From the NCBI GenBank assembly GCA_022496805.1, contig CM040088.1:41939436-42003435 (forward strand): 64,000 bases of DNA, written 5' to 3'. A program made the position numbers and the translations under genes. The notes beneath the pieces are model-generated. The model made no database searches, was not told where the DNA came from, and was given only the letters and a program-made list of their open reading frames with translations. This stretch comes from Pohlia nutans (taxonomy: Eukaryota; Streptophyta; Bryopsida; Bryales; Mniaceae). Positions 1-13,034 of the stretch are shown one piece after another (the stretch's first letter is position 1; each line of letters begins with the position of its first letter).

Positions 1-119
1 GAAATAAAATAAAGAGACAAAGTTCATCCCCAGCCTCAAGGAAAGCTTGTAATAGGTTCTAACTCTGTTCCCAACGAAAGGTCCAAAATTTGTAGCCTAC
101 GTCAGCCTGAAAAAAGGAA

Positions 120-260
120 TTTGAAACCACATATTTCCGCCACGTGTCCCAACGAACCTGACGCCGTCAAGCTACACTTCTCACGTTCCCCCAAATAACC
201 AGAATTTTTCCCTACACTCTTTCGCCGCCCAGCCAGCCACGTGTCATCCAATCACTGGCG
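120..260 (+). promoter_or_regulatory. Probable upstream promoter region with two G-box/ABRE cores
   Basis: Two copies of CACGTGTC lie at 141-148 and 238-245, and a CCAAT box at 248-252, 520-640 bp upstream of the first ATG of the phosphoesterase gene. G-box cores bind plant bZIP and bHLH factors and are frequent in abscisic-acid and stress promoters. No clear TATA box or transcription start can be assigned, so the split between promoter and 5' leader in 260-776 is unknown. Confidence 0.35.
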
Positions 261-776
261 TTATCCCCTTCTATTCAAGGAAAAAGTAACGCCATAACCC
301 AAAAAGTTACCATGATGTGGGAATAAAGTCACCAAAATGTCACGCAGAAAAGGCGAAAGCGCCCTTTCGAAGGCCCGCGTCACAGTCTTCGTCGCCCTGC
401 ATTCAAATGCTTTGGTGGGAGCGTGTGCTTTGCTTGCAGCCCCGTTTGCCCACAAATTGCAAGCGCTAAGCATCGACACCGAGAATTTGTTTTTTGCCTT
501 TTCATCATAGTGCTGTGGTGGTGTGGCAGCTGCCTTCTTTGTACGCGTAGCTTTTTGGTTTCCGTGGAGGTTTGAAGCGGTGGCTCGTGGAATTGGAAGA
601 CGAGAGGTTGCTTGCGTAGAAAAGGGACGGAAAGGAGTGTTGATTGTATAGTCCACTGGATTGGATTTTTGTGGTGGTTTGGGTTTTGTGAAGGAGTGTA
701 CAGAGTTTTTGGAAGACCGTGGAAGTGGGGGTTTTATGGCGGACAATTGAGCGTGTGATTATTTGTAGATAGAGAA

Positions 777-3700
777 ATGGGGAAGACGATGAAGAGGGTG
801 AGGAAGAGGACGGCGCGCACTGTTCGGACAATGCTTCAACATGACGTCCCTTACCCTCATGAACACTCGCAGCATGCGGTTCTGGCGGTCATTGCTGTCA
901 CCATTTTCTTCATCTTCTCGGACAATCTCCACATTGTGTTGCAAAAGCTGGATACCAACATCAAGTGGTGGTCTATATATGGATTCTTGTTGGGGTTCTT
1001 CTATTTCTTCTCGTCGCCTTTTCTGGGTAGCACCATCCAGCCGAGCTACTCGAATTTTAGTCGATGGTGGGTTGCGCTTCAAACCTAATTTCGTGACCAC
1101 TAATCATTTTATTGTGCTTGCCTGGATAGAAAGAGCTACTGAAATTATTTTAGCAAGCAGAATTAGGGTTTCTTAGCTAAGTGTTGCATTTTGTTCCTTT
1201 CTGCAGGTACGTGGGGTGGCTGCTGATTGCAGCAGTGTATCATTTGCCAAGCTTCCAGTCAATGGGAGTCGATATTCGGATGAATCTCTCTCTCTTCTTG
1301 ACGTTATTTCTGTCATCTGTGCTGGCTCTTGTCCTATTCCACATTGGGTTTTTGGGACTCTGGTATCTCGGCTTCGTAACTCGACTTGCAGGAAAACGAC
1401 CCGAAATTTTAACCATTCTACAAAATAGTGCGGTATTCTCGTCATTCCATGTTCTTGTACTGAATGCTATTCAAAGCATCGTGAATTGTCCCGTTTTCAA
1501 TGTTGTAACATTCAGGTTGTAATCCTAGTGTTTAGCAGGCTTTTAAGATAACGGATTCATCACAGGAAAGAAATTATGAATCAGAAGAGTTTTTAACTTA
1601 ATAATTTTTTGAAGTAATCACTTCAGCTCTGATATTCTAGAAATTTGTTTACTGCCAGCGTTTAGAATTTCGTCTCAGTAGAAGAGAAGTTTTAACTCAA
1701 CCTTGCGTAATTTCGACTCTAGCTGTTGTTGCGTATACTCCTTTTGAAGGTGTAATCTCTCTCATCAGGCAGATTTCAGAAACCCCGTGTTTGGGGCGGC
1801 CTGTGATCACCAGATGATGTAGGGCAATCTCCTTAACGGACATAATAGATATTTCGCAAATGCTCCCCAGGTTGTTTTGAAGGCATTGATGTAAAGTGTG
1901 TTTGTGATGCAGGTGCTGAGTATTGCGTGTTGCGCATTCTACAGCCATTGCGGAAACCAGGCTCCGGAACAACCTGGTATTTTTCAGAGGCAACGGTCCG
2001 TGTTTGAGGATTTGCCCAAGTGGTTTGCAGGCTTGCAGAATATGCACCATGCTAAGGAGCAGATGTGCACTGAGTGGTTGGGTCCCGTAGGCACTGCTGC
2101 GGATTACCCTGTCTTCTCCAAGTGGGCACTGTATGGCGAGGTACCACTCCAGTGAATCTCTATTCGCAAGGTCAATAAGGGCAACGAATCTTATTATGTG
2201 CCATACCATTGCATAATATCTCTTACGTGGTCCGACTGTTAAAAGCTGGAAAGAGTGATGGATGTTTACGCATCTGAAAAAGTTTTGGATTGGTGCAAGA
2301 ACTCTACCTATAGTCCAGACGTGATCAAGTTTGTCGATTATGCAGCAGAAATCATGTTTTCTAAGTTTCTGTTTCAACTGAGGTTTTGCAAATGAGAGCT
2401 GCCTCATGAACTATGGAATGCAGTGGGCATTATGTGAATCACAATGCGATGCTTGTGTATTTTGGAACTTTGTGCATACACATCAAATTGAACTTGTGTA
2501 TCACTGTCCCCGGGACTAAATTTCTTGAATGGTATTTTGCTGCAGCGAGTGTGCAATGATGCATGTGTCGGGGGCCCTACGGATATTATCTCCCCTGTCT
2601 ACTCTCTGTGGGCGACCTTCATAGGACTTTACATTGCCAACTATGTGGTGGAGCGCTCAACTGGGTATACACTACTTTATTCATGGTCTTGCTATTAGTT
2701 ATTTGAAGCGCTTAGCAGGTCCAACATTATAACTGCTCGTTAGTAAATCATACTTGATCTGCATTTTTGGAAAACCTCCGACTCACATTTTTTAAATGAA
2801 TCTGGAACAGATGGGCTATGACACATCCACCGGAGCCCAAGAATGGACCACAGAAAATGACTGTTACTGCACCTGATTTTCTGGATATGGTTCCTTGGTA
2901 TTCAGGGTATGTGGGGCTCTCCCTATCCTACTGCCTCTTGCTTACTCAGATCTTTTTTTCGTAGATAATGGACTTACGTGGTGAATATGGGCTTCTGGTT
3001 TTTTGGGGTCAGAACATCTGCAGATCTGTTCAAGACAGCCTTCGATCTTCTCGTGTCACTGACACTCTTTTTAGGAAGATTTGATATGAGGACCATGCAG
3101 GTATGTTCTTCACAAAAACTTAGTAAATGAGGATCCTCTAAAAATATCCTGTATATTAAGACCCGAGATCGTCTTATTCTCGGTCTGGGCCATATCTTCA
3201 TGCCGGGAGTAGTTTCAGAGACTAATGCAACAGTAATTGTATTCATTTTGAGAGCTATGGTTCCTATCTGCCCTTCACACTTTGTTGTCTGGACAAATGC
3301 AGCCATGCTGCTAGATAGGGCAACAGAAATGATTTGTATATATGAATGCATGAGCTATCCATCCTGACATGCATTTGTGCACTGCAGGCAGCAATGACAC
3401 AGGCTAACCAACATAATAAGGACGACGGATTCCTGTATGATCATTTGAGCAAGCGGGAAGATCTTTGGTTTGACTTCATGGCTGACACTGGTGATGGTGG
3501 CAATTCCACCTACAGTGTTGCACGGCTTCTCGCACAACCCTCCCTGAAGATGGGGAAAACAGAATTACCGCGTGGTCGTCTGCTTATTATTGGTGGAGAT
3601 CTTGCGTAAGTGCTCCTGATCCTCTACTACCGGTAGTTGACTCTTTGGTGGTAATACTTGTAGATTTATTAGTAGTCTCCAAAAGAAAAGTCTTACGCTC

Positions 3701-6700
3701 AGTATTCGTTTGCAAAAATACTTTCCTGCAATTGAACCTGCAATGTTTGTAACTTTGGAGTTGATTTAATCTACTGCAGGTAAAAGCAAGGTTGAACAGA
3801 AATGGATGTGAACTTGAATTCAAAATCTTCGTTTGACTGTTAGTGTTTTTGCATTACAACTATTCAGATTGTTAGAAGGAAATATTGATATCACTCGCTG
3901 TGAGTTTCTCACTTCGCCTTCACTGTAATTATGCGACAGCTATCCAAATCCGTCTACATACTCCTATGAACGACGCCTGTTTCAACCCTTTGAATACGCA
4001 TTGCAGCCGCCTTCCTGGTACAAGTCAGAGCATATAGCAGTAACAAAACCTGAGCTTCCTGAAGGTGTGGATTCTTTGGAGAAATATGAAGGACCACAAT
4101 GCTTTGCTATACCTGGCAATCACGGTAATGACTTCTAAACTTCAAGACCTGTTCAACTCACCTTTCGCCTAACACAATGTCAGAGTGTCATCCCTGTTTA
4201 CTGTTAACTTGCTGTAGTATTTTGTGTAATCTAATAGAGTCGACCAGACTGAACATAAAATGTACACAGTGAAAAGCCTTACGACACATGCATGGTCATT
4301 GGATCATGTCCTACTTTTATGTAACACAATGTTCACTTTGGTAGAAGTTGCTTAATCCTTTTATATGTAGAGTGTCTTATGAATGATGCGGTTGATGAAT
4401 TCTATTTTATTTTTTTCTAGTTTTGAGTTAACCTCGAACTGCTTGTGCTGGGTACAGATTGGTTTGATGGGCTTGATACATTTATGAGGTATATATGTCA
4501 TAGGAGTTGGCTTGGAGGTTGGTTGTTACCTCAGCAGAAGAGCTACTTTGCATTGCGTCTGCCACACGGTTGGTGGGTCTTTGGCCTTGATCAAGCCCTT
4601 CATGGTGATATTGACATTTTCCAGTTCAAGTATTTCACAGAGATCGTCAGAGAGCATGTGAGTTTGAGTTACTCTATACTAAACATGTAGGCAAGAATTG
4701 AAATTTTTAATGTATATGATGACAAACAGTGTGTATCGTTTGGTCGTTCGTCATGGGTCCTCTTTAACGACTGCTCATACATTAGAAGTAAGAACTGCAG
4801 AATGATTCTTCCAGTGGTTAAATATAATTGATGTTGAATCCTCCATAAGCAAGAGATTTCAGTTTCATCATGCCTCCAATATTACTTTGAGGAACGTGCA
4901 AGTTTATTCAGATTTTTTTCTTTTGGCATGTGCATCAGGTTGGGGAGAATGATTCAGTCATACTGGTGACCCATGAGCCGAATTGGTTGCTAGATTGGTA
5001 TTGGGACAGTGGTACCGGGGTAAACGTTTCTCATTTTGTTGAGGATCATCTCAAGGGGCGGTGCCGCCTTCGCCTTGCAGGTGACCTTCACAATTACATG
5101 CGACATCAACGTGTGTCGGGATCACCCACATCAGTCGAGCATCTGATTGTGAATGGCTCGGGTGGTGCTTTCCTTCATCCAACTCATGTATTTGGAGGCT
5201 TCAATAAATTTCAGGATGGCGTGTATGAGAAGAGATTTGCCTATCCTTCCCTCAAAGAATCTGAACAAGTACGTAAGCCTTACACATGAATTCAGGTGCC
5301 TGTCTAGGAGATGACATGAGTAATAATAATCATGTTCAAAAGTTGCTATATATGGTGCATTATCGGATTGTGCAAGTTGCAAATTTCATGTTAGAGAAAA
5401 TTAATATTGACTGTCTGCCATGAGCTTATGAGTGGATTTGTGTGACTGTATGGTTACCTTTTCTACAGATTGCATGGGGAAACATCTTGAAGTTTCGCAA
5501 GAAGAATTGGCGTTTTGACGTTATTGGTGGTTTGGTATACTTCATTCTGGTGTTTTCAATGTTTCCACAGGTGAGACTAGTCGTGCTATATAACCCTGAT
5601 ATCATTTTCTGGAATGTCTTTTACTGGAAACCTGTACTGTACATAGCATATATGGCATCAAGTTGAACCAACATGTTAGACGTTCAAGTCGCACCAACAT
5701 GTTAGACACGTGTCCAATCTGCAATTAGAGCCGTAGTAACAGCTGAAGGATGATACTTTGGTGTTTGGCATCAGTGTGAGTTGGACCAGGTACTACAAGA
5801 GGATACTATGTTTGGCCATGTGTGGGAATTTGGAGCCACCATGGGTCGGGCGTTTCTAGATATGCTGGAACACAGCTATGTGTCAGTGACAGGAGCGTTG
5901 GTGCTGGCACTTTGTTCCGTGTCATTTGTTCCGGTGAAGGTATCGCGCAGCAAGCGAATTGTGATTGGTCTACTGCATTTTGCGGCTCATCTTACATCAG
6001 CGATCGCTTACATGATCCTGTTGGAGGTTGGTATAGAAACTTGTGTACGCCATGGTCTACTTGGCACATCTGGTAATTAAAACTCTGCACCTAAATACAT
6101 GCCACGTATCCATTCTTATCAGTTAAGCCTTTATAGGATACTCTTTGCGTCACTTTAGGCCTTTTAATATATGTAGGAGTGTGATTTTTGGGAGATATAT
6201 ATTTCACCGGAGAGATCTTTGGGCATAAGAGCCAAATCTGTTGAGGTCAAATTTCTTACAGTGCAATCTGAAAGTGGGAGGTTGTATCTCACTATTCAAG
6301 TGAGAGTAGACAACCCCTTTTCCATCCAAAAATCAGTGGCCATAGACATTTAGCCATGTCATGCTTACATCATTTGCTAATAGATTATGTGGAGGCTTAT
6401 TTTAGATGTCAGAATTTGATTTTGAATGATGCTGATGTCGGCAGGTTATCATTCACTTTATTCATTTTATCACACAAAGGAGGGCGAGCGCTTTCCAGAT
6501 CCCACTGGTCTAAGAGCGCGTATGGAGTATTGGACTATGGGTTTCTATCCGGCATGTATAAAGTACCTTATGGCAGCATTTGATGTACCAGAGGTATTCA
6601 GACAACGTAGTTTGACGAATGTGCATACCATTAAGTATATTAATACTATGTACAATGTTCATGCTGAAGGTGGTGTAATAAGATGTTGTAGTGCCTTGAT

Positions 6701-7854
6701 ATGTTTGAACCCTCTGGTTTCATCGAGAGCATATTTCCCTTAATTGCAATCGTCTCTATTGTGGCAGGTCATGGCGGTCACGAGAGCCAACATCTGCAAA
6801 AGCGGGATGGACTCTTTGCCGAGAGGATTTGTGCTTGCCTACTACACCTCTGTGTTCTTGTATTATTGGGTTTTTTCAACGCCTGTAGTTTCGTGGGTAT
6901 TTGGAAGCTACCTGTATGCCTGTATAAATTGGTTTCATCTCCACTTCGATGAAGCATTCTCATCGCTCCGCATTGCCAATTATAAGTCTTTTAACCGTTT
7001 CCATATCAACTCCGACGGGGACTTGCAAGTTTTTACTTTGGCGGTAGACAAGGTTTGTGATCAAACTCCTTACAAATGTGCCTTGATATTGTTCCCATGT
7101 GGCTATTGGTTGCTAGGCTTTCACCATTGGATTGTTAATCCATTGATCACGATGCATTTTTGAATTATCACTAGTAGAATCCCCCTCCCGCGGCTGAATA
7201 CCTTTTGGGGAGTGGGTTTCTACTACTGTTATCTTTAAATCATGTGAGAATGGCCCTACTTAACATTCTTGTAGTGCCTGTTACTATGCCTAAAGCTTCC
7301 CCCTCCCTTCCCTTTATCAAATGCGCATGTTCATAAGCTTTTTACATTGCTTACATCGGTCATGCGTGTGTTTGCAGGTGCCTAAGGAGTGGGCCTTGGA
7401 CCCAAAATGGGAATTAGAGCAGAAAAACAAGCTGTCCTACGATTGGGAGTGCCCAAGCCAGTGGACTCCTGTAGGGCATATTCGTGACCGGTTTTCAAGG
7501 GTCCATGTGATTGACTCATTTGTCATTCCAAAGCATCGCTCCAAGATGAGCAATGGTACTTGTGAGAAAGGGGTGGCGAGTATTCCCAAGGGATATGGGC
7601 TGGACCCGGATGATCCTGTAGTTATGGCTGTGAATGATCTGAAAGCTAAGGTAACTTCCAAGGATGCAGAAGCTGATGTTGGCCGGGGCAGCAGTGGTTT
7701 GCGTTCCCTTGCAACACCAGAGTGGACATCGAGTAGCGATGTAGCAGAAAGTAGTTATGAAGGAACCTTCAGTTCGGTTGTACATTATGGCAAACACCTT
7801 CTCAAGCCATATGATACTAGTGGAGAAAGCGATGCTAGCTCAAGCAGTTATTGA
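777..7854 (+). CDS. Multi-pass membrane calcineurin-like metallophosphoesterase, 15 exons
   Basis: Exons by hand: 777-1066, 1207-1432, 1913-2140, 2546-2664, 2811-2906, 3013-3100, 3388-3605, 3940-4124, 4458-4657, 4939-5268, 5469-5570, 5775-6072, 6445-6593, 6768-7052, 7378-7854. Every intron is GT-AG. The exons total 3291 nt, an unbroken frame of 1096 residues plus stop, which strongly supports the model. Several hydrophobic helices lie in residues 35-190. A cytosol-like phosphoesterase core follows with metal-site motifs ADTGDGG, GGDLAYP (about 418), GNHDWFDG (about 481), THEPNW (about 561) and AGDLH (about 597), then a second hydrophobic block (about 675-900) and a Ser-rich tail. The order matches the plant family of roughly 1000-residue membrane proteins annotated as calcineurin-like metallophosphoesterase; their substrate is not established as far as I know. 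The start ATG leads directly into the conserved N-terminus (basic stretch, then YPHEHS). No lesion is seen. Family assignment is secure; function beyond phosphoester hydrolysis is inference. Confidence 0.95.
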
Positions 7855-10447
7855 TGATTCAAATCTACGTACGGGTGCGGCCAGAGAAGAGATTTTCATC
7901 TTTTTCACCCACGATAAGAGGTATGTTTTTCAGGCTCATTCTTGTAAATATTTGGTTCTTTTCCGTTGTGTGCTTGTTGGCTTGTGGATTCGCTGTTGGT
8001 GGTCTATCACGAAGCAATCCTTTCTAGTAGTTTCTCTCTTTTGCTGCTTGATCCTGGCGCAAGTGCAGTGTTGTAAAACTAAACAATGGCACTCTTTAAT
8101 TTTTACTTATTCTAAACAAGGGCTAGGATATGTTTATAGTAGTCAAAGTCATTCATTGTTTTCCTACCTCAGTTATTTCTCCATAGGAGATTAGTGTGGA
8201 CTGGAAGATTTTTTCTTTTCTTTTTGCCAAGTGTGACTACTGTCTTTGCACCTACTACAATAGTAGATGATGACTAAGATAATTATTGAAGCGTTTGAGG
8301 AATTTTTTACTTATCCTCTAAGTGACGAAGGTAAGAATAGAAAGTCCACTTTGGAAGCTAATAGTAACTTCCAGAACATATCTCTATTGTTCAAAAATGT
8401 AGGGTATGATTTCTTCTTTCTATTGGTACATTTTGTTACCTTGATGTTTCCTAAATGATTTATTTCAACTTCTAGAGATATGGAAGCAACCTCTTTTGGT
8501 CATTTGGGCACTTTAAGGGGTTAAGAGCGCTATGTTCACATCATTAGGCTAATGCTGTGGCTGTGGTGATTTTCAGGGTTTGTTTTTGGAGTTGGTTTTT
8601 CTGAGATCATTTGAGCTCTCAACAGCAGGGATAACAAGGAATCATGTAATTGATTTGCTCAAGCTTTGCATTTTGCTCCTGGAGAATTGTTCCAGAAGTT
8701 GCTACTTGAAACGTGCCTGCACTTCCTCGTATTTTTTATATTGTTGACTCTTGTAATAGATTGGACAGTACTGTACAATATCCCTCAAACATTGATGAGG
8801 CATTCCTCAACTACATGATTTAAGCACCCAATTACACGTACTATAAGTTCACTATTTTCCTCCATTGGAAGGAAGCCGGATGGCTTGTCATTGGCTTCGT
8901 ACATTTTTTGAAATCTTTCTCACCAGCCTATGAATCGTATGGCAGGTCAGGAAGAAAATGATATTACTAACCTTCTGGATATGGAATCCATGTTATGCAT
9001 TTGGAACATATTATTTTCTTAAGCACATATTGTGCATCACTTGCATTCTTACTTCTATTCCACTTATTTTCACTAATAACAAAAGTACTAGTTTTTATAC
9101 TTTTTGCATCTTCACGCCCATAAAAATTGCTGTGTGAATTTGCACAACCGAAGAGTTGATCATTTCTCTCATCATGTTTACTACTCTCTCTAAGGTTGAT
9201 TTTCTTTTTCCGTTATAATGTGTACTTAAAGGAGTCATGTAAAGCACATACTTTTTCTACCGTACCTTGGTAGCACCACCAGCGGAAAACAATTCTAAAA
9301 ATAGCTGCTGTAAATTTTGGAAATTTTTGAAATTTTTTGAAGACCACCAAGTTCTTACACACCTCTTACACACCTAATAATGATAGACCACCAAGATCTT
9401 TCACACCTTTTAGCTATTTGGAGTGAACAAATAAGAGTTTAATAAAACAATATTCATGGTATCTTCTTCAAAATTTGATGGATTTTACGGATAACTCTAA
9501 TATATATGATATTTAGCAAAAGATGCTAAAAAAATTTCAAATTTTTTGGCATTAAGAAATTTTAGAAAATGTACAGTACCAAAAAATTGTTACTTTCCAC
9601 TAGGTTTTTGTTTTTTTGGAAGGCATTCAAGAGTTTAAGTGGAGAGATGGTGTTGCTCCTGTAATCAAGTTCATTTACATTAGTCCTCAAAGAATATAGG
9701 TTAAGAAGTAGCAAGACCAGGTGAGGCTTTCGAAATGTGTCTTTTACAGCGTTTTGGAGTCCAATTGAACATAGAAGATGAAATTTTTAGAATTGCTGTA
9801 GACTAACAAAAAGCTGAAAAATCAAGTCTTCTTCCACCTCCAACAAGTTTTGTGTCACAGTAAGCCTTTATTCAAAAGTTATGGACAAAACAATGCAGTC
9901 TGCTGAAGGTAAAAAAAACAGAATGCGTTCCTAACAATTTTTCGGAGCTCATTTGTGCATAGAAAATCAACTTTTTTGGAAATTATTTTGACTAAGAAAA
10001 GTTTGAAAATCAAGTAATCTTTCACCTTCAAAACTTGTATGCCATTTGAAGACTATGCAAAAACTATGCGTGATACAAAAATGAAGACTAATTAGGTGCT
10101 TCACCTCAAAGTGTACATATCCCACATGCATTGTTGATACAACTCCATTCCACTTGTATAAAGGACAACATTTTATACTCCCATCTCACATCTTCAGAGT
10201 TGGGTGAACAAAAGTAAATAGAGTTATCTTCAAAGTGGTTCAAAGTGGGACGATTGGATCATAAGGTAGGATATCGTTAAATGGTTCATTAACTTTAAAT
10301 GGTTAGAATGTACATGCTATCCTCATATCACAGTAGAAATGTAGCTCTAAAGTTCATGTTTTATTTATTGGAATTCAAAAACTAAGGCATGTACTAAAGA
10401 TTTACATTTCTCTTCAAAAATGAGCAAAAGAGGTACATTTTAACCAT
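7855..10447. other. 3' flank and AT-rich intergenic DNA, no gene recognised
   Basis: The first few hundred bases after the stop are presumably 3' UTR. Short open frames occur up to about 8460 but have no recognisable motif. From about 9300 to 10100 the DNA is AT-rich with loosely repeated phrases (for example CACACCTCTTACACACCT near 9358, and two diverged segments around 9770 and 9960 sharing GAAAATCAAGT). Nothing else can be supported. Confidence 0.5.
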
Positions 10448-10511
10448 TTAACCCCTAAAAGCCCGAGGGGTATTGAGCAAAACATAGATGTGTCATAATA
10501 TGTGTCATAAT
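10448..10511 (+). repeat. Solo end of a TTAA-flanked MITE
   Basis: TTAA (10448-10451) is followed by CCCCTAAAAGCCCGAGGGG. About 60 bp match the reverse complement of the right end of the MITE at 52440-52891. No partner GGGG-TTAA end is found before the CACTA-type element at 10712, so this copy is truncated. Confidence 0.55.
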
Positions 10512-10711
10512 ATGTTCCGGATAGCCCGTTAAAAACAGGCAACAACCCAAAAATGGTCTCTTGGGAGCTTAGGAATTAGGTCGATGAACCGTTTCACAAC
10601 ATGCTACCCTAGTCCGTAGAGCATCCGCACCGTTACTCCAAATGGAAGCCTCGTCAAATGGGTGGTAGAAGACTCAACAAAATGAACGCGGCACGCTATA
10701 TTTCGACACCT

Positions 10712-12569
10712 CACTACTAGAAATTCTATGTCCATATCGACAGAAATTGGACAGAAAACTGTTGTTTTGCCTAGTCGTTTCAGACGCCTTGTTTAAGTCA
10801 CGAGTCAACAAAAATCTGTTGAAAAACTTTGTCAATTCGGACAATGCAAATTAAAAAAATAAAAATTCGACTTGAGAAAATCACTAATTTACTATATCAA
10901 GTCAAACTGCCACGTCAACAAAAGTCAAATTTCCACGTTTAAGTCAACCCGCCACGTCAAAGTGAACCTGTCACCTCACAACTAGTGAATTATCAATTTT
11001 CCAATGTGCATAACTTTTGCAAAAAAAAATATTTTTGGATCTTTTGACAAAGATGTCATTGTAATTTTGTTCTTTTGGAAAATAAAGCACAATTTTAATT
11101 TTTTTTAAATTTTTTTTTATACGATTACACTTTTGAAAATTGTAGTACAATACTCTGAACAAAAGATTGTCTTTCCTTTGTACCACCACCCACAAAATTG
11201 CATGTATAGTGATACGAAATTGGTCTCCTCAAAAATACTCAATCAATACCTTAAATAGATAACATTTTCGTTCATCATATTATGTTTCACTTTCGAACAT
11301 TTGAATGTTGAATTTTGGTGAACTTCTAAAGAAGTTTTAGAGGCCAAACTTAGAAATTCATTTTAAAACCATCATTGATAGATTTTACACCTAGAATTGA
11401 ACGCATGTATAGATAATTTAGAAAAAAACATTTGTCTAGTTAGAAGAAAGTTCCAAAAAAATTGCATTTTCATAGAAATACAGTGACAAAAAGATTGTTT
11501 GCCTACTTCATATGAACAATAAAAATTCTACAACTATTGCATGTAAATTGATACTAAATTGATTTAAAAAAAAATATTCAATCTAGAATTTATGAAGAAA
11601 ACATTTTAATCAATCATACAAAATTTTGTTCTCCAAAAATAGAATGTTTATTTTGGTGAACTTTTAAAAAGTTTTGGATATTCAATTTTAAAGAAAAAAT
11701 TTCGAGGCATCTATACTTAGTTCTTTAAAATAGAACCAACTTAAGTTAAGAAAGAATCATGCTAAAAATGGAGTTTAAAAGAGATTTCAGATGTAGGTTA
11801 AAAGTGAAAAATGATGTTGACTAAACACCATTCACCATTTTCAGGATTAATACTTTTTCAAATTACATCACAATCAAAACTTCAAAATATAACTTCAAAA
11901 TAAGTAAAATAATCTTATATTATTATATATTATTATTATGCTCTTATATAATATATATATATATATATATATATTATTACTATATGATTACTACATTATT
12001 ATATATAATGAACTTGTTGATTCTATTTTCATAGAATTAATTTAAAATTTATATTTTGCAATCACTATAAAGATTCTAAAGCCTCCAACGGGCCGTTAGT
12101 GCAACCAACACCTTCATGCATAGAAATGAATATTAAAAAAATTCTGGGAAATAATTAATTAATTAATTCAAAAAAAATACAACTTAAATTATTAAAATTA
12201 ATTAAAATTAATTAAGAATAATTTAGAATAATTTTAAATTTTAAATTAATATTAAATAATTAATATTTTAAAATATTACTAAAAAAACATTAAAAATTAA
12301 TAAATCCAGTATGATGTGGCCAAATTTTGACCATATCGGATTTGATTTTGATTTTCAAAGAATTATTATATATATATATATATATATATTTGCCAAATTC
12401 GTTTGCCAAATTCGCAACTCTTTGGAGGCCTCAAAACGTTTGTAATGCTAGTTTTTCATATTGATACTAAATTGATGCTTGATCGTGCACCTTTCAACAT
12501 TTATAGAACTGGTAATTTATTAAAATTTGCTGGATTTCTCTTGATTCGGTCACGATTTTTTTGGTAGTG
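10712..12569. mobile_element. CACTA-type non-autonomous element
   Basis: The left end is CACTACTAGAAA and the right end TTTTTTGGTAGTG, flanked on both sides by the 3-bp duplication CCT (10709-10711 and 12570-12572). CACTA termini with a 3-bp target duplication define the En/Spm superfamily. The 1.86-kb interior is AT-rich, with (TA)n runs at about 11950 and 12370, and holds no transposase frame. A second plausible right end, GTAGTAGTG, stops at 12709 and is followed by CCC, so the true border is uncertain between the two. Confidence 0.65.
12066..12445 (+). repeat. Dispersed repeat, copy 1 (partner at 19425-19760)
   Basis: Starts near GCCTCCAACGGGCCG and ends near GAGGCCTCAAAACGTTTG. The same order of landmarks (GGGCCG, a CATGCA[TC]AGAAAT block, an AT-rich core, TGGCCAAATTTTG, CCAAATTCGCA, then a GG[CT][CT]TCAAAAC end) recurs at 19425-19760 in the same orientation. 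The GCCTCCAA-like motifs at both ends suggest terminal inverted repeats of a MITE. No duplication was identified. Confidence 0.5.
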
Positions 12570-13034
12570 CCTAAACCAACAAAAACTGGGAGAGGTCTGT
12601 TGAACTCTTTACAAGAAACTGTTAAATATGTCAAGTCGTGACCGCAAGTGCCCAGAACAACAGAGAATTGTTGCTTTTCTGTTGGTTTGGTCGGCCTTTT
12701 GTAGTAGTGCCCTCATCATGGCTTGGGCTACAATCTGTGAACAAACTCCAGGACCCGGAATTAAGGGCGTATGACTCGGTCGACCTGATACGGGCGGGTC
12801 AAAGGGATGACGCGGTCATTTGTTTGGAAGCGTGGATTTTGCTACGTTATCATTTTTTGGCCATGGTGGGGGGAGGGGGTCTGGGACTGAGGAGGCCAAC
12901 TTGGCTTTTAAAGGAGTGAGGAGGCTATTACGACCAAAGAGAAACATAAGCTGGTTATTGAGGCCGTCGCTCGCCCGTTGGCTCTCCCTCCATCTTTGTG
13001 TTTGAAATTCAGGTGTGATGTAGTAGTTGAGAGC

